64,000 nt of DNA from Paenibacillus tepidiphilus (GTDB lineage: Bacteria > Bacillota > Bacilli > Paenibacillales > Paenibacillaceae), in contig NZ_VWRQ01000019.1 in the NCBI RefSeq assembly GCF_008635795.1, positions 79,584-143,583 on the forward strand, in the 5' to 3' direction. The notes under the pieces are model-generated. The model saw nothing but the letters and a program-made list of their open reading frames with translations, was not told the origin of the DNA and searched no databases. This document shows, one piece after another, positions 14,820-22,738 of this stretch (position 1 is its first letter; every line of letters starts with the position of its first letter). Both the position numbers and the translations under genes were made by a program.

Positions 14820-14861
14820 GGTGTTGGTGTTTGTTTTCGATACAGAGAGGAGAGAACCCTT

Positions 14862-17285
14862 ATGTCAGCTGCACGCAAACAACTGGTACTCGTCGGCAAC
14901 GGAATGGCGGGCGTCCGAACGATTGAGCATCTGCTGAAATTGGCTCCGGAGGCGTACGACATCACGATTATCGGCGCGGAGCCGCATCCCAACTACAACC
15001 GGATCATGCTGTCCTCCGTCCTCGCCGGCGGGGCAAGCATGGAAGAAATCATTATTAATCCTTACGAATGGTACAGCAGCAACGGCATCACCCTCCACAC
15101 CGGCCATACAGTGACAAGCATCGATACGGAGAACCGCAAGGTATACACAGGACAGGGCGTGGAAGCAAGTTATGATGAGCTGATCCTGGCGACCGGCTCG
15201 AACCCGTTCATGCTGCCGCTGCCGGGAGCGGATAAGGAAGGCGTGATTGCTTTCCGTGATATTAACGATTGCCACATGATGCAGGAGGCTTCCCGGACGT
15301 ACAAGAAGGCGCTGGTCATCGGCGGCGGCCTGCTGGGACTGGAGGCGGCGCGGGGCTTGCTGCATTTGGGTATGGAAGTGTCCGTCGTGCACCTGCACGA
15401 TTATATTATGGAACGCCAGTTGGATGAGACAGCGGCCATTATGCTCCGCAAGGAGCTGGAAGCGCAGGGGATGAAGTTTCTGCTGAAGAAGCAGTCCCAG
15501 GCCATTCTCGGCAAAAAAAGAGTCAAAGGCCTCCTGTTCGCAGACGGCGAAACGGCCGAGGCGGACCTGATCGTGATGGCAGTCGGCATCAAGCCGAATG
15601 TGGAGCTGGCCCGGCAAAGCGGCATCACCGTGAACCGCGGAATCGTGGTGGACGACGATATGAAGACGAATATTCCCGGCATTTATGCTGTAGGAGAATG
15701 CGCGGAGCACCGCGGAATCGCCTACGGGCTGGTCGCACCGCTGTATGAGCAGGGCGCCGTGCTGGCCAAGCGGCTGGCGGGCGTGGCCACGGACGGCTAC
15801 GCGGGTTCGGTGACCTCAACGAAGCTGAAGGTGTCAGGCGTCGATGTGTTCTCGGCGGGGCAGTTCACGGAGCAGCCGGGAACGCGGGCGCTGCGGGTCC
15901 AGGATGAAGTGGACGGAACCTATAAGAAGCTGGTGATCGAAGGCGACAGGCTGGTCGGGGCGGTACTGTTCGGCGACACGGGCGACGGAGCGGAGCTGTT
16001 CTCGATCATGAAGAAAGGCGAGAGCATCAAAGGCCGTGAAAAAGAGCTGCTGCTCGGCATCCCCGGCGGCGTGCCCGCCAAGGGCAGCCGCCTCGCGGCT
16101 ATGGCCGACGACGAGATTATCTGCGGCTGCAATGGCGTCTCCAAAGGCACCATAGCCGAAGCGATCCAGAAGGACGGCTGCACCAGCGTCGGCCAGATCA
16201 AGGCCTGCACCAAAGCATCCGCATCCTGCGGAGGATGCAAGCCGCTGGTGGAAGAGATGCTGCAGTTGTATGCCGGAGACAATGCCGTTGCAGTCAAAGA
16301 AGGCATCTGCGGCTGCACTTCGCTCAGCCGCGATGAGATCGTCGCCGAGATGAAGCGGATGGAGCTGAAGACGGTCAAGGAAGTGATGCATGTCCTGGAT
16401 TGGAGCAATCCTGAGGGCTGCGCCAAATGCCGTCCTTCCCTCAATTACTACCTCGGCATGCTGTGGCCGGAGGATTACATCGACGAGAAGGAATCGCGCT
16501 TCACAAATGAACGCTATCACGCCAACATTCAGAAGGACGGCACTTATTCCGTTGTGCCGCGGATTTACGGCGGAGTCACCTCTCCGGCGGAGCTGATCAA
16601 GATCGCCGAGATCGCCGCCAAATACGATGTCCCGATGGTCAAGTTCACCGGCGGACAGCGGCTCGATCTGCTCGGTGTGAAGAAGGAGGACCTCCCGAAG
16701 ATGTGGGAGGAGCTGGATATGCCTTCAGGGCATGCCTACGGCAAGACGCTGCGTACGGTGAAGACCTGCGTCGGTTCGACCTTCTGCCGGTTCGGCACCC
16801 AGGACTCCATCGGCATGGGCATCCGGCTGGAGCAGACGTTCGAGCGGCTGAACACCCCGGCCAAGGTGAAGCTGGCTGTCTCCGGCTGCCCCCGCAACTG
16901 TGCGGAAGCGACGATCAAGGATTTCGGCGTCGTCGCCATCGACGGCGGCTGGGAGCTGCATGTCGGCGGCAACGGCGGCGTGCATGTGCGGGCGACGGAC
17001 CTCCTGTGCGTCGTGAAGACGGATGACGAAGTGCTGGAATGGGCGTCCGCCTTCCTGCAGTATTACCGCGAGCATGCGGCCTGGAACGAACGCACCTCGC
17101 AGTGGGTGGAGCGCGTCGGCCTGGACAGCATCAAGGCGGCGCTGGAATCCCGCGAGGAGCGGCTCGCGCTGCAGGAGCGGATTCAGAAGACGCTCAGCCT
17201 GACGACAGACCCGTGGAAGCAGATTGTGAACGAGCCGGAGCTGCGTAAGAATTTCGAGCCGATTCCGCAACCGGAAACGGTATAA
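14862..17285 (+). CDS. nirB: Assimilatory nitrite reductase large subunit
   Basis: NAD(P)H-dependent nitrite reductase of 807 residues, reducing nitrite to ammonium with six electrons. Order: FAD site VGNGMAG (about 11-17), NAD site IGGGLLGLEAA (about 150), two BFD-type [2Fe-2S] regions (CGCNGVSKG near 421 with later Cys; CGCTSLSRD near 483), a ferredoxin-like half domain, and the siroheme/[4Fe-4S] domain with Cys ligands in TCVGSTFC (about 636) and SGCPRNC (about 675). The start at 14862 has GAGGAGAG upstream; the reading frame extends back into the terminator hairpin but without a ribosome site. It is first in the nirB-nirD-nirC-cobA operon behind the ANTAR leader. Confidence 0.96.
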   Translation: MSAARKQLVLVGNGMAGVRTIEHLLKLAPEAYDITIIGAEPHPNYNRIMLSSVLAGGASMEEIIINPYEWYSSNGITLHTGHTVTSIDTENRKVYTGQGVEASYDELILATGSNPFMLPLPGADKEGVIAFRDINDCHMMQEASRTYKKALVIGGGLLGLEAARGLLHLGMEVSVVHLHDYIMERQLDETAAIMLRKELEAQGMKFLLKKQSQAILGKKRVKGLLFADGETAEADLIVMAVGIKPNVELARQSGITVNRGIVVDDDMKTNIPGIYAVGECAEHRGIAYGLVAPLYEQGAVLAKRLAGVATDGYAGSVTSTKLKVSGVDVFSAGQFTEQPGTRALRVQDEVDGTYKKLVIEGDRLVGAVLFGDTGDGAELFSIMKKGESIKGREKELLLGIPGGVPAKGSRLAAMADDEIICGCNGVSKGTIAEAIQKDGCTSVGQIKACTKASASCGGCKPLVEEMLQLYAGDNAVAVKEGICGCTSLSRDEIVAEMKRMELKTVKEVMHVLDWSNPEGCAKCRPSLNYYLGMLWPEDYIDEKESRFTNERYHANIQKDGTYSVVPRIYGGVTSPAELIKIAEIAAKYDVPMVKFTGGQRLDLLGVKKEDLPKMWEELDMPSGHAYGKTLRTVKTCVGSTFCRFGTQDSIGMGIRLEQTFERLNTPAKVKLAVSGCPRNCAEATIKDFGVVAIDGGWELHVGGNGGVHVRATDLLCVVKTDDEVLEWASAFLQYYREHAAWNERTSQWVERVGLDSIKAALESREERLALQERIQKTLSLTTDPWKQIVNEPELRKNFEPIPQPETV

Positions 17286-17306
17286 ACCATATAGGAGGGG
17301 TTAGCC

Positions 17307-17624
17307 ATGACGATGACCAAGGTGCTTGTCGGAAATGTAGCGGATATCGACATCCGGGGCTCGCGTAAAGTACAGATGGGCGAGCTGCAAATCGCACTCT
17401 TCCGGCTGAGCAGCGGGGAAGTGCGGGCAGTGGAGAATAAATGCCCCCACAAAGGAGGTCTGCTGTCGGAAGGAATGGTCTGCGGCTCCAATATCCATTG
17501 TCCGCTGCATGACTGGCGGATCGATCTGGCCAGCGGCGAGGTGCAGTCTCCCGATACGGGCCACGTCAAGACCTACGAAGTGGAAGTGGAGAGCGGCAGC
17601 GGCAGCATCTATCTGACACTATAA
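17307..17624 (+). CDS. nirD: Nitrite reductase small subunit (Rieske)
   Basis: Protein of 105 residues with a Rieske [2Fe-2S] fold, the partner of the large subunit. The cluster ligands are CPHKG and, after a short spacer, CPLHDW: two Cys and two His in the usual spacing. It begins 21 bases after nirB with AGGAGGGG upstream. A second ATG two codons later is possible. Length fits the NirD/NasE family. Confidence 0.95.
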   Translation: MTMTKVLVGNVADIDIRGSRKVQMGELQIALFRLSSGEVRAVENKCPHKGGLLSEGMVCGSNIHCPLHDWRIDLASGEVQSPDTGHVKTYEVEVESGSGSIYLTL

Positions 17625-17654
17625 CGAAACTATGGAAGCAGGGGGGAGAAGTCC

Positions 17655-18530
17655 ATGGATTATGTAAAACCAAATGAAGTGCTGTCCGCGATGATCGACG
17701 CCGGCAAAGCCAAGGCGGAATTGTCCGTCCTGCAGCTGATCGTGCGGGGGGCTCTCGGCGGAGCGATTCTGGCCTGCGCCACGACTCTCGCCTATACCGC
17801 GACCGCCCAGACCGGTCTGCCCCTGGTGGGCGCCATCCTGTTCCCCGTCGGTTTCGTAATGATTATTCTGCTCGGCCTGGAGCTGGTCACAGGCAGCTTC
17901 GCGCTGGTTCCGCTGGCAGTATTGGAGAAGCGCACGACCACATCGCGCATGCTGCGCAACTTCTTCTGGGTCATTATCGGGCATTTACTGGGCTGCGCGG
18001 CTTATGCCGCGCTGTATGGTCTCACCTTGACCAAGATGGGCACGGATATGTCGAACCCGCTGATTCAGACGCTGATTACAACAAGCGAGGCCAAGACCGT
18101 GGCTTACAAGGCGATGGGCGGCGACGGCATGCTGCTGGCGTTCATCAAGGCGGTGCTGTGTAACTGGATGGTTACGCTGGGTGCCGTGCTGGCGATGACC
18201 TCCAAATCGACTGCGGGCAAGATCGCGGCGATGTGGCTGCCGATCCTGACCTTCTTCGCCCAGGGCTTTGAGCATACGGTGGTCAATTTCTTCGTCATTC
18301 CGGCAGGTATGCTGCTGGGCGCTTCGGTCAGCCTCGCCGACTGGTGGGTGTGGAACGGCGTGCCGGTGCTGCTGGGCAATTTCGCCGGCGGCATGCTGTT
18401 CACGGGCTTGCTGCTGTATCTGTCGCACAAAGGCTTCCGCCGGAGCGCTGGAGCGCCGGAAGCGGGTCTGTCATTTCTAAGTGAAGATGCCGCCGCCGTC
18501 AAGTCACCGGTTCTGGAGAAGAGCCTATGA
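17655..18530 (+). CDS. nirC: Formate/nitrite transporter family channel
   Basis: Membrane protein of 291 residues in the FNT family (pentameric anion channels with six helices per subunit). The N-terminal MDYVKPNEVLSAMIDAGKAKA and the GLELVTGSFALVPLAV segment are typical. Position between nirD and cobA makes nitrite the likely substrate, moved into the cytoplasm for NirBD. The ribosome site is GGGGGGAG. Its stop overlaps the next start by four bases (ATGA), so expression is coupled. Confidence 0.92.
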   Translation: MDYVKPNEVLSAMIDAGKAKAELSVLQLIVRGALGGAILACATTLAYTATAQTGLPLVGAILFPVGFVMIILLGLELVTGSFALVPLAVLEKRTTTSRMLRNFFWVIIGHLLGCAAYAALYGLTLTKMGTDMSNPLIQTLITTSEAKTVAYKAMGGDGMLLAFIKAVLCNWMVTLGAVLAMTSKSTAGKIAAMWLPILTFFAQGFEHTVVNFFVIPAGMLLGASVSLADWWVWNGVPVLLGNFAGGMLFTGLLLYLSHKGFRRSAGAPEAGLSFLSEDAAAVKSPVLEKSL

Positions 18531-19294
18531 GAACAGGGATAATTTCGATTGTCGGTGCCGGTCCCGGCGATCCGGAGCTGATTACGGTAAAAGCGCTGCG
18601 CCGCATCCAAAATGCGGATGTCATTTTGTACGACCGGCTGGTGAATGAGGAACTGCTGGGATTTGCCCGGCCCGAGGCGCTGCGCATCTACTGCGGCAAG
18701 GCGCCGGGGCGGCATTCCATGCCCCAGGAAGCGACCGAGCATCTGATGGTGGAGCACGCAGCTATGGGCAAGCATGTGGTGCGCCTGAAGGGCGGCGACC
18801 CGCTGGTCTTCGGGCGGGGCGGGGAAGAGGCGCTAACCGCAGCGGCCGCGGGAATACCCTATGAGATTATTCCCGGCATGACTTCGGCTATCGGAGCGGC
18901 GGCCTCTGCCGGCATCCCGCTGACCCACCGCGGCATTGCCGCTTCCTTCGCCGTTGTCACCGGCAGCCGCTGCCGGGAACACGGCGCTCCCGTGGACTGG
19001 GCAGCGCTGGCCCGCGGCGTCGATACGCTGGTCATATACATGGGCATGGCGAACCTGGGCGAGATCCGCGCGCAGCTTATCCAGAGCGGCAAGAGTGCAG
19101 CCACCCCGGTTGCCCTGATTGAGAACGGCACGACCGCCTTGGAGCGTACAGTGACCGGTACGCTGGGCACGATCGACAAGCTTGCGGCGGTAATGAAGAT
19201 CAGCAATCCGGCGCTGATTGTTATCGGCGAGGTTGTTAATGTACGGGAGCAATTGCTGGGCTTGCAGCAGACAGTCCGTGCGCAGATCGGTTAG
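18527..19294 (+). CDS. cobA: Uroporphyrinogen-III C-methyltransferase
   Basis: SAM-dependent enzyme of 255 residues that makes precorrin-2, the first step to siroheme, the cofactor of NirB. Motifs: IVGAGPGDPELITVKA at the N-terminus, LKGGDPLVFGRGGEE and IPGMTSAIGAAASAGIPLTH. It is a single-domain SUMT, with no CysG-like dehydrogenase part; the oxidase/chelatase for siroheme must be encoded elsewhere. Overlapping start with nirC (ATGA). The next 190 bases after its stop hold no recognisable gene. Confidence 0.95.
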   Translation: MRTGIISIVGAGPGDPELITVKALRRIQNADVILYDRLVNEELLGFARPEALRIYCGKAPGRHSMPQEATEHLMVEHAAMGKHVVRLKGGDPLVFGRGGEEALTAAAAGIPYEIIPGMTSAIGAAASAGIPLTHRGIAASFAVVTGSRCREHGAPVDWAALARGVDTLVIYMGMANLGEIRAQLIQSGKSAATPVALIENGTTALERTVTGTLGTIDKLAAVMKISNPALIVIGEVVNVREQLLGLQQTVRAQIG

Positions 19295-19484
19295 GACTCA
19301 GGCCGGGCCTGGTAGCCGTGCGGGCAAGCCGGGCGCGGCCGGGTTCTATTGTTGATTGGTGGTACCTGAACCCCACGCAATCCAGGGTGAGCTTACAATC
19401 GTAACGGACCCCGCCGCCGTTATTTTGGCAAATAGCCCGAGCGAACGGCTAAGAATATGTCGGAGTGCGTTTTGTCACATTTGA

Positions 19485-19528
19485 TGTGATCTTGGTCACG
19501 TGGAACGGGTTGAATTTGGGGCTATACT
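19485..19528 (+). promoter_or_regulatory. FNR/CRP-type site and -10 upstream of HesB-like gene
   Basis: TGTGATCTTGGTCACG (19485-19500) matches TGTGA-N6-TCACA at all but the last base. A -10 TATACT lies at 19523-19528, 33 bp from centre to centre, as for an activator at -41.5. Bacillus FNR uses this motif and position. Confidence 0.65.
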
Positions 19529-19589
19529 TGCGCCATAATATAGATGTAGATCTAGATATGGCATCCCTTTTCAGGAGGAGCGAGCAGCT

Positions 19590-19919
19590 ATGCATATTCA
19601 ACTGGACCCATTGACCGAGGACCGTCTGCGGGAAAGTCTCGGCGGCAAACCCGGATATTTTAAAATCTTTTATGATACAGAGGATTGCGGCTGTAACGGC
19701 ATGCTGGTCATCCGGATTGTCGATGAGCCAAGCCCGACGGACATCCGTTTCCAGGAAGAACCGTTCGTGTTTCTGTGCGACCGCCAGCAGGAGCAGCAGT
19801 TTGATCCGGAATTGCGGATTGAAGCCGATCCCGGTTACCCTTCCTTCAAGGTAACCAGCGATGCGGCGCTCTATGGCAGTAATGTCCGCATTCAAGATAA
19901 GCGCAACCAAGCGCATTAA
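19590..19919 (+). CDS. HesB/YneR-like iron-sulfur biogenesis family protein
   Basis: Small protein of 109 residues resembling the HesB-like fold (Fe-S biosynthesis family). It has DTEDCGCNGM, a Cys-x-Cys in the N-terminal half, but lacks the C-terminal CGC-type pair of true A-type carriers, so Fe-S transfer is uncertain. AGGAGGAG precedes the ATG. An FNR-type site at class II distance suggests oxygen- or nitrogen-oxide-responsive expression, in line with the adjacent nitrite operon. A terminator hairpin follows. Confidence 0.75.
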   Translation: MHIQLDPLTEDRLRESLGGKPGYFKIFYDTEDCGCNGMLVIRIVDEPSPTDIRFQEEPFVFLCDRQQEQQFDPELRIEADPGYPSFKVTSDAALYGSNVRIQDKRNQAH

Positions 19920-19924
19920 CAACA

Positions 19925-19959
19925 AGAGCCGTTGTCCCCGCTAAAGGGGCAACGGCTCT
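19925..19959. terminator. Hairpin after HesB-like gene
   Basis: AGAGCCGTTG(T)CCCC pairs with GGGGCAACGGCTCT, one bulged T, loop GCTAAA. Poor T-run on either strand; it may serve both convergent genes. Confidence 0.65.
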
Positions 19960-20059
19960 GTCTGCAAATGGGCATCGGGAACTTTCACGGTACGAAGTGC
20001 ACCCGAAGGCGAAAAGCTGGCAGCAAGGCTTGAAAAGACTACCGCCTTGGGCCGGCCGG

Positions 20060-20818
20060 TCAGTAAGCCGACCAGCCCCCGTCGGCGGTAACAACGGTGC
20101 CGTTGATGAAGCTGGATGCATCCGACGCCAGGAACAGCGCCAGCGCCGCAATCTGCTCCGGCTGGCCGGTAGCCGGATTTAGCGCCAGGCCGGGCTGTGT
20201 CCGGCCCATGCCGAACTCGTTGATCCCGGTCATCGACGCGCCGATATTGGTCTCGACGCCGCCCGGGGCGATGGCATTGCAGCGGATGCCTGATTTGGCA
20301 TACATGAACCCGGTGTTCTTGGTGAAGCCGACCACCGCATGCTTGGTTGCGGTATAGGTGGCCCCCGCCCGTGCGCCGTACAGTCCGCCGACCGAAGCGA
20401 CGTTGATGATCACGCCGTACTGCTTCTCCAGGAAGATCGGCAGAGCCTTGCGTGTGGCGCGCATGACCGAGGTCGTATTGACCGCAAAAACCTTTTCCCA
20501 ATTCTCGTCCTTGATATCCCCGGCCGGCTCGAAATTATCCATAATTCCCGCATTGTTGACCAGAATATCGAGCGTTCCGTAGGTACTGACCGTAGTATCG
20601 ATCAAATGCTGAATATCCACCTCGGCCGCCACATTGGCCTTGACCGCTAACGCTTCCCCGCCGGCTGCCTTAATGGCCTCCACAACCGCCGCGGCGGCTT
20701 CTTCGTGAATATCCGAGACAACCACCTTGGCCCCTTCCTTGGCATACAGCACCGCAATGGCTTTGCCCATGCCGGAAGCCGCGCCGGTAACGACGGCCAC
20801 TTTGCCCGTAAGCTGCAT
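20060..20818 (-). CDS. SDR-family oxidoreductase (paralogue 1)
   Basis: Classical short-chain dehydrogenase/reductase of 252 residues. Motifs: TGAASGMGKA for NAD(P), NNAG, catalytic Ser in NVASVGG and YTATK (Tyr-x3-Lys), and a C-terminal FINGTVVTADGGWSAY. Asp after the second beta strand (VVVSD) favours NAD(H). The substrate is unknown. The start at 20818 has GGAGGAG at 6 nt; an ATG five codons upstream overlaps the ribosome site. It is very similar along its whole length to the gene at 21043, so the two arose by tandem duplication. Confidence 0.92.
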   Translation of the reverse strand: MQLTGKVAVVTGAASGMGKAIAVLYAKEGAKVVVSDIHEEAAAAVVEAIKAAGGEALAVKANVAAEVDIQHLIDTTVSTYGTLDILVNNAGIMDNFEPAGDIKDENWEKVFAVNTTSVMRATRKALPIFLEKQYGVIINVASVGGLYGARAGATYTATKHAVVGFTKNTGFMYAKSGIRCNAIAPGGVETNIGASMTGINEFGMGRTQPGLALNPATGQPEQIAALALFLASDASSFINGTVVTADGGWSAY

Positions 20819-20995
20819 ATGGAACTCCTCCAATGATTCGAATTTGCAATGATCTTCCAGCTATCAGTATTTATAGATATTATCCGTTTTATTCTGCTTA
20901 GTACTGCTCAGGTGTGGCGGATGTGGGGATTAGCCGGGTAGAGGAGGTTCATTCAGCCAACGGACCCGGAGACTAAAATAATCCCTATACAAACA

Positions 20996-21019
20996 AGCCG
21001 CCCGTATCCACGGGCGGCT
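20996..21019 (-). terminator. Terminator of SDR paralogue 2
   Basis: AGCCGCCCGT pairs with ACGGGCGGCT around a 4-nt loop. Read on the minus strand it is followed by TGTTTGT. Confidence 0.75.
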
Positions 21020-21042
21020 CTCAAGCTGTAGAACTTATAAGA

Positions 21043-21801
21043 TCAATAGGCGCTCCAGCCGCCGTCGGCGGTAATTACGGTGCCGTTCACGAAGCTGGAT
21101 TCATCGGAGGCGAGGAACAGCGCCACCTTGGCGATCTCCTCCGGCTTGCCCAGACGCGGGTTGAGCCCCAGCCCCGGCTGGGTCCGGGCCATGCCGAACT
21201 CGCTGATGCGGGTCATCGAGGCGCTGATATTGGTCTCGACGCTGCCGGGCGCGATGGCATTGCAGCGGATGCCCTGCTTGGCGTACATGAAGCCGGTATT
21301 TCTGGTGAAGCCGACGACGGCATGCTTGGAGGCGGTGTAGGTGGCCCCGGCGCGTGCGCCGTTCAGCCCGCCTGCGGAGGCGACATTGATGATGACTCCG
21401 CTCTCTTGTTCCAGGAAGATTGGCAGCACCTTACGGGTCGCACGCATGACCGACGTCGTGTTCACGGCGAAGATGCGCTCCCAATTCGCGTCCTCAATCT
21501 CGCCGGCCGGCTCGAAATTGTCCATGATGCCGGCGTTGTTGACCAGAATATCTACCGTACCGTATGAGTTGACAGCGCTGTCAATCAGCTGTGCTATATC
21601 TGCTTCGGCGGCAACGTTGGCCTTGACGGCAACCGCCTCACCGCCGGCGGCTTTAATTTCTGCCACGGCTTGCTCCGCCGCCTCCAGATTGATATCGGAC
21701 ACGACGACTTTGGCGCCTTCCTGCGCATACAGAAGGGCAATGGCTTTGCCCATTCCGGAGGCTGCTCCGGTTACCACGGCTACTTTATTTTGAAGTTTCA
21801 T
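21043..21801 (-). CDS. SDR-family oxidoreductase (paralogue 2)
   Basis: Short-chain dehydrogenase/reductase of 252 residues, same length as and near-identical in motifs to the gene at 20060 (TGAASGMGKA, NNAGIMDN, NVASAGG, YTASK, FVNGTVITADGGWSAY). It has its own ribosome site (GGAGGAG) and terminator, so each copy is a separate unit. The 295-base region upstream, shared with the divergent TetR gene, is AT-rich and holds the palindrome-like ATTAATTTTAATTAAT near 21950-21967, a possible operator. The TetR protein may control this dehydrogenase. Confidence 0.92.
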   Translation of the reverse strand: MKLQNKVAVVTGAASGMGKAIALLYAQEGAKVVVSDINLEAAEQAVAEIKAAGGEAVAVKANVAAEADIAQLIDSAVNSYGTVDILVNNAGIMDNFEPAGEIEDANWERIFAVNTTSVMRATRKVLPIFLEQESGVIINVASAGGLNGARAGATYTASKHAVVGFTRNTGFMYAKQGIRCNAIAPGSVETNISASMTRISEFGMARTQPGLGLNPRLGKPEEIAKVALFLASDESSFVNGTVITADGGWSAY

Positions 21802-22096
21802 CTGATCTCCTCCATTTCACTGATGCGGATTTCGAGTGTGATTTGCTTTCGAGTATTGTGGTATGCGATTTGCGATTTGCGATTTCCGATTTCGGGGTGG
21901 CATAGTCCGGCCGCGCGCTCTGGTTGCATTTCCTGCTTGCACTCATAGTATAATTAATTTTAATTAATATCTTCAATATGCAAATTTAATGATAACTGTA
22001 TGTTAATGAATGTCTGTACAGAAATGAACATGTGTCTATTATTCATTATTCATCAAGAAAGGCTTTGGCCACATCTTGCGAAGGAGGGAAAATGCC

Positions 22097-22714
22097 ATGA
22101 TTTCAGCTCCGGCTCAGGATAGACGGATTTACAAATCCAAAGGTGCATTGAAGGAGGCTCTGATCCAGCTGCTGCACCGCAAGGAATTCCGCAATATATC
22201 GGTTACGGACATCGTGCAGGAGGCGGATTTGAACCGCGGGACCTTTTACAAGCATTATCAGTACAAGGAAGAGCTGCTGGAGGATATTTCGCGGGACGTC
22301 ATTGAGGATTTGATCCGTTCCTACCGTGAGCCCTATGAGGGCAGCGAAACCTTTGAAGTCGGCAAAATGGGTCCCGGAGGAATCAAAATATTCGATCATG
22401 TGCTGAAGCATGCCTATTTCTACACGTTATGCACCTCTTCAAGCGCGCTGATTGTCTTCCGGGAACAAATGATCCATGTGCTGAAAATGCTGTCCCTGCA
22501 GGATCTCGGCGACGCTCCGCGCCAGCCGGGACTTCTCGACCGGGAAATGCTGGCCGGCTACCATGCCTACGCCATTCTTGGTATGATTATGGAATGGGTC
22601 AACGAGGGCTTCAGACGCAGTCCGGCCTATATGGCGGAGCAGCTGGCACAGATTTTGCAGCTCGATACATCGGATGTCGTCATTAGGCCCCATATTGCCG
22701 AGCTGCTCACTTGA
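22097..22714 (+). CDS. TetR-family transcriptional regulator
   Basis: Regulator of 205 residues: an N-terminal helix-turn-helix (ALIQLLHRKEFRNISVTDIVQEADLNRGTFYKHY, about residues 18-55) and a C-terminal ligand/dimer domain of the type seen in Firmicute TetR proteins. The start at 22097 follows GAAGGAGGG; a longer frame starting at 22076 overlaps that ribosome site. Divergent from the SDR genes and 24 bases before the sugar kinase, so either or both may be its targets. Confidence 0.9.
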   Translation: MISAPAQDRRIYKSKGALKEALIQLLHRKEFRNISVTDIVQEADLNRGTFYKHYQYKEELLEDISRDVIEDLIRSYREPYEGSETFEVGKMGPGGIKIFDHVLKHAYFYTLCTSSSALIVFREQMIHVLKMLSLQDLGDAPRQPGLLDREMLAGYHAYAILGMIMEWVNEGFRRSPAYMAEQLAQILQLDTSDVVIRPHIAELLT

Positions 22715-22738
22715 GCTGCGGGACGGGGAGAGAATGTA

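Noticed and set aside
22000..22060. Small palindromic CTGTACAG upstream of TetR
   Set aside because: Too short and isolated to claim as an operator.
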